Assembly (NCBI GenBank): GCA_016208495.1
Contig: JACQXX010000026.1
Location: 1-46,247 of the forward strand
DNA from: Acidobacteriota bacterium
GTDB taxonomy: Bacteria; Acidobacteriota; Blastocatellia; Chloracidobacteriales; Chloracidobacteriaceae
Direction of reading: 5' to 3'
DNA length: 46,247 nucleotides
Below the pieces are notes generated by a model. That model saw nothing but the letters and a program-made list of their open reading frames with translations. It did not search any database and had not been told where the DNA came from. The position numbers and the translations under genes were made by a program. Below, in pieces: positions 44,108-46,247 of the stretch (its first letter is position 1; every line of letters starts with the position of its first letter).

Positions 44108-44172
44108 CACTAAGTACCGATTGTGATTGGTGGAAACACAAGAAGGAACGAAGCATTGCTGCCATCAAGCGA

Positions 44173-44203
44173 TTCGATCAAATAAACTTATCGAACGACT
44201 GAC
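44173..44203. repeat. empty-site relative of the insertion point of element copy 2
   Basis: Reads TTCGATCAAATAAACTTA then TCGAACGACTGAC without interruption. The flanks of the element at 33350-33719, joined across one CTTAG, match it at 29 of 31 positions. Confidence 0.85.
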
Positions 44204-44215
44204 AACGAACTGGTA

Positions 44216-46247
44216 TTATTGTTCTGGTGAGTTGTTCTCCAAAATATCCAGAAAGACCCGAATCGTTTTGCCTTCGATGAGCGCCACATCATAGTTGCGA
44301 TCACCTCCGAAATTCCCAACTACGATTCGGGTATCGAGGCTAGTTGAGGCGCCTTCATACCGAATGACCGGCACCCCATTGGCCAAAAGAATCCGATTGG
44401 TTGGGTTTGCTTCGTCCTGGGCTAAACCCAGTACCGACCCGTTTCCAGCCTGTGGCGCCTGGGCCATTCCCAGCAGCTTGAAGTTTTCCGGAAGTGAAAA
44501 TTCAGTTGACGCCAGGTAGTTTCCGCTTCCATCGGTGGAATACACCCGTACCCGGTCGTCTCCCAATACCAGCAGGTCCGTTCCGCTGTACACAAAATCC
44601 ACCGTTCCAACCGAAGGGATCACATCCCGAGTGACAATTTCCGATTCAATCGGAGTCCCAAACGTCGTGGCCGAAGTCCGGGGGAACACCAGAAGTCGGC
44701 GCTGGTTGTCCCCATCTTCAGCAATTGCCAGCACATCAACCAGGTCATCCTGATTCACATCAAGCACTTTCAACCCTCGGAGCGGAGTCGAACCTGAAGT
44801 TGGAATCACAATCGGCGGGCCAAAGGTTCGGTCTGGCCTTTCAGCTCGAACGGTCAATTCCGTTCCGCCAGTGACCTTCAGGAAGGCATACACTTGCTGA
44901 ACGCCACCAATCCGGACAAAATCAATTCCACGCGCCATGGCCTCACATTCCTGGCTCAGGCCGGTTTCAAACGGGTCACTTCCTACAACGCCAAGGTTGC
45001 GGTCCAGATAAAGGGTAGTTGCTGGTTGAGGTTGGCCAACTGGTTGAGCCAAAATATCGAGTTCAAAATCTCGGGAAGTATTGAACTGTCCAGATTCGGC
45101 ACTGAGTGTCGCACCAAACGGCAGGTTGAACCGGGAATCAAAACTGAATGAGCCAGTTCCGGAACTGAAATAGATTTGACTGGCCTGGTCGGGAAATCCG
45201 ATGAACAGGTCATCTGGCCCGTCTCCACCAAAATTCCAGGTGACCACCGACGTCACATCGGAGTGAAGCAAAGTGACTTTGGTTTGGGAAACTGTGATGA
45301 GACCAAGGCCAGTTGTTCCTCCACGAACCACCGACACCCAGGCAGAACGTCCCTGGTAGCCCTCAATTGGCTCTTCGACGCTGACCGAAACTGCTTTTCC
45401 AAACGGTAGCGTGGGCACACCTACAAACTCAAAAAAGCCCCCCGCGTCAGTAACCGTGGTCTGGTTGTCGCTTTGGAGCGTCACCTGGGCATTGGCAACA
45501 CCAGTTCCGATTGGAGTCACCACCCTTCCGGTCACAGTCGTCAATGGATCTGGAGCGATTTGAATCGTCACCGGTGCGGCTTCCCCGACATTCCCGGCAG
45601 AGTCAATCGCGCGGGCTTCGAACGTGAGTTGCGTTCCCGGCGCGGCATTCGGAACCGTGTAGGACAGTTGGAACGGCGCTTCGGTCAAATTGGCGGCAAC
45701 CTGGCCGTTGATTTTGATTTCGACCCCGACCACGGCACTGTCATCGGTGGCGGAAACCGCAATCGGGAACGTTTCGCCTCCCACAACCGTCAGATCAGCC
45801 GTTGGCGATGTAATTTCAGCCTGTGGTGCAACGTCATTGCGATCCGTCTGGTTGTACTGGCTGATGATGAGTCGCGAATCTCCTGTGCGCTGGTTTTGAT
45901 TGCCGTTGATCGCAGATGCTGTCAGGTAGGTAAACGATTCATCCACGGCAATTCCAGTTGCAAACCGGTAGCGGTTGATACCGCCGGGTACATCCAGGCG
46001 TGACGCTGGAACCACTCCAGCCAGGACCGCACGCGACTGGTTTTCAGGTATGACATACACTGGAATAAACCCAACTGAAAGCCCTCGACCAATCGCACTA
46101 AAGATCAGGTTTCCGTGGACTTCCAGATCGGAAAGAATCGTGAGTTCAAGTGGTGTCACCCCAGCGATTTGCGGAGACTCAGGGTCCTGGACATTGACTG
46201 AAAGCAGGCCATTCTCAAATGTTTCCGACGACCGTCCAGCAATCAGC
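44216..46247 (-). CDS. large surface protein, 5' end beyond the window
   Basis: At least 677 residues; the frame stays open to the right edge, so the start is off-window (a GTG at 46159 is only internal). From its visible N-terminal side come strands resembling LVIVD/propeller repeats (LEVHGNLIFSAIGRGLSVG). Next are an Ig-like domain (ITSPTADLTVVGGETFPI; DDSAVVGVEIKINGQ), a carboxypeptidase-regulatory-like beta sandwich (VTGRVVTPIGTGVANAQVTL), and FG-GAP-like repeats (WNFGGDGPDDLFIGF; LDVNQDDLVDVLAI; VGNFGGDRNYDVALI), whose Asp-rich loops usually bind calcium. This is the build of a secreted or cell-surface adhesion protein. The C-terminus has no anchor motif that I recognise. Confidence 0.85.
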   Translation of the reverse strand, partial: LIAGRSSETFENGLLSVNVQDPESPQIAGVTPLELTILSDLEVHGNLIFSAIGRGLSVGFIPVYVIPENQSRAVLAGVVPASRLDVPGGINRYRFATGIAVDESFTYLTASAINGNQNQRTGDSRLIISQYNQTDRNDVAPQAEITSPTADLTVVGGETFPIAVSATDDSAVVGVEIKINGQVAANLTEAPFQLSYTVPNAAPGTQLTFEARAIDSAGNVGEAAPVTIQIAPDPLTTVTGRVVTPIGTGVANAQVTLQSDNQTTVTDAGGFFEFVGVPTLPFGKAVSVSVEEPIEGYQGRSAWVSVVRGGTTGLGLITVSQTKVTLLHSDVTSVVTWNFGGDGPDDLFIGFPDQASQIYFSSGTGSFSFDSRFNLPFGATLSAESGQFNTSRDFELDILAQPVGQPQPATTLYLDRNLGVVGSDPFETGLSQECEAMARGIDFVRIGGVQQVYAFLKVTGGTELTVRAERPDRTFGPPIVIPTSGSTPLRGLKVLDVNQDDLVDVLAIAEDGDNQRRLLVFPRTSATTFGTPIESEIVTRDVIPSVGTVDFVYSGTDLLVLGDDRVRVYSTDGSGNYLASTEFSLPENFKLLGMAQAPQAGNGSVLGLAQDEANPTNRILLANGVPVIRYEGASTSLDTRIVVGNFGGDRNYDVALIEGKTIRVFLDILENNSPEQ

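Larger units (their letters stand above)
43683..44215. other. 530-bp intergenic region
   Basis: No gene. It holds GACTGAC-type repeats just upstream of pyrR (43700-43733), a terminator, a foldback hairpin and a copy of the sequence into which the element at 33350 inserted. Confidence 0.7.

Overview
The window looks like chromosomal DNA from an environmental, mesophilic-type bacterium. Acidobacteriota (Blastocatellia-like) is my best guess. The basis is gene-family flavour only: a long fused eukaryote-style acyl-CoA carboxylase, a secreted TPR-CHAT protein, a Uma2/DUF820 nuclease, a small coiled-coil protein starting MTHEEMERTM, and very repeat-rich intergenic DNA. No rRNA or tRNA gene was seen to confirm it.

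Layout from left to right. (1) 1-2188: a CRISPR array read on the + strand, 30 spacers, leader and any cas genes beyond the left edge. Its decayed last repeat ends 7 bases from the stop of a convergent GH13 amylase-family gene. (2) 2196-5225: the GH13 enzyme, an SH3b-CHAP-like hydrolase gene, and a 379-bp foldback mobile element sitting directly on the Shine-Dalgarno site of the latter. (3) 5524-27189: a 22-kb block, all on the - strand, in transcription order pyruvate:ferredoxin oxidoreductase, a dihydroorotate-dehydrogenase-like flavoprotein, a long acyl-CoA dehydrogenase, a 2923-residue KS-AT-KS-4xACP-KR-DH megasynthase, a small unknown protein, and a four-part carboxylase. Read together these could run pyruvate -> acetyl-CoA -> malonyl-CoA -> a secondary lipid or polyketide. 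Two oddities stand out: the carboxylase has lost the ATP-grasp core and most catalytic residues of its biotin carboxylase domain, and all four carrier domains have Thr where the phosphopantetheine Ser should be. (4) 27833-29382: two secreted proteins of unknown role. (5) 29726-32611: a calcineurin-like phosphoesterase/STAND NTPase/TPR gene of the kind seen in prokaryotic conflict systems, broken by one in-frame TAA inside a duplicated TPR unit. (6) 32909-46247: a coiled-coil protein, a second foldback element, a zinc-ribbon membrane protein, secreted TPR-CHAT, an Nfu-type Fe-S scaffold, a Uma2 nuclease with a small partner, an S9 peptidase, pyrR-pyrB, and the 3' part of a large surface protein.

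Intergenic DNA is unusually structured. There are at least two families of foldback elements. One of them shows 5-bp target duplications at two loci and a related empty site inside this same window. There are also many arrays of 7-bp (sometimes 8- or 9-bp) tandem repeats of different sequence, often in inverted pairs about 100 bp apart and starting at or next to stop codons.
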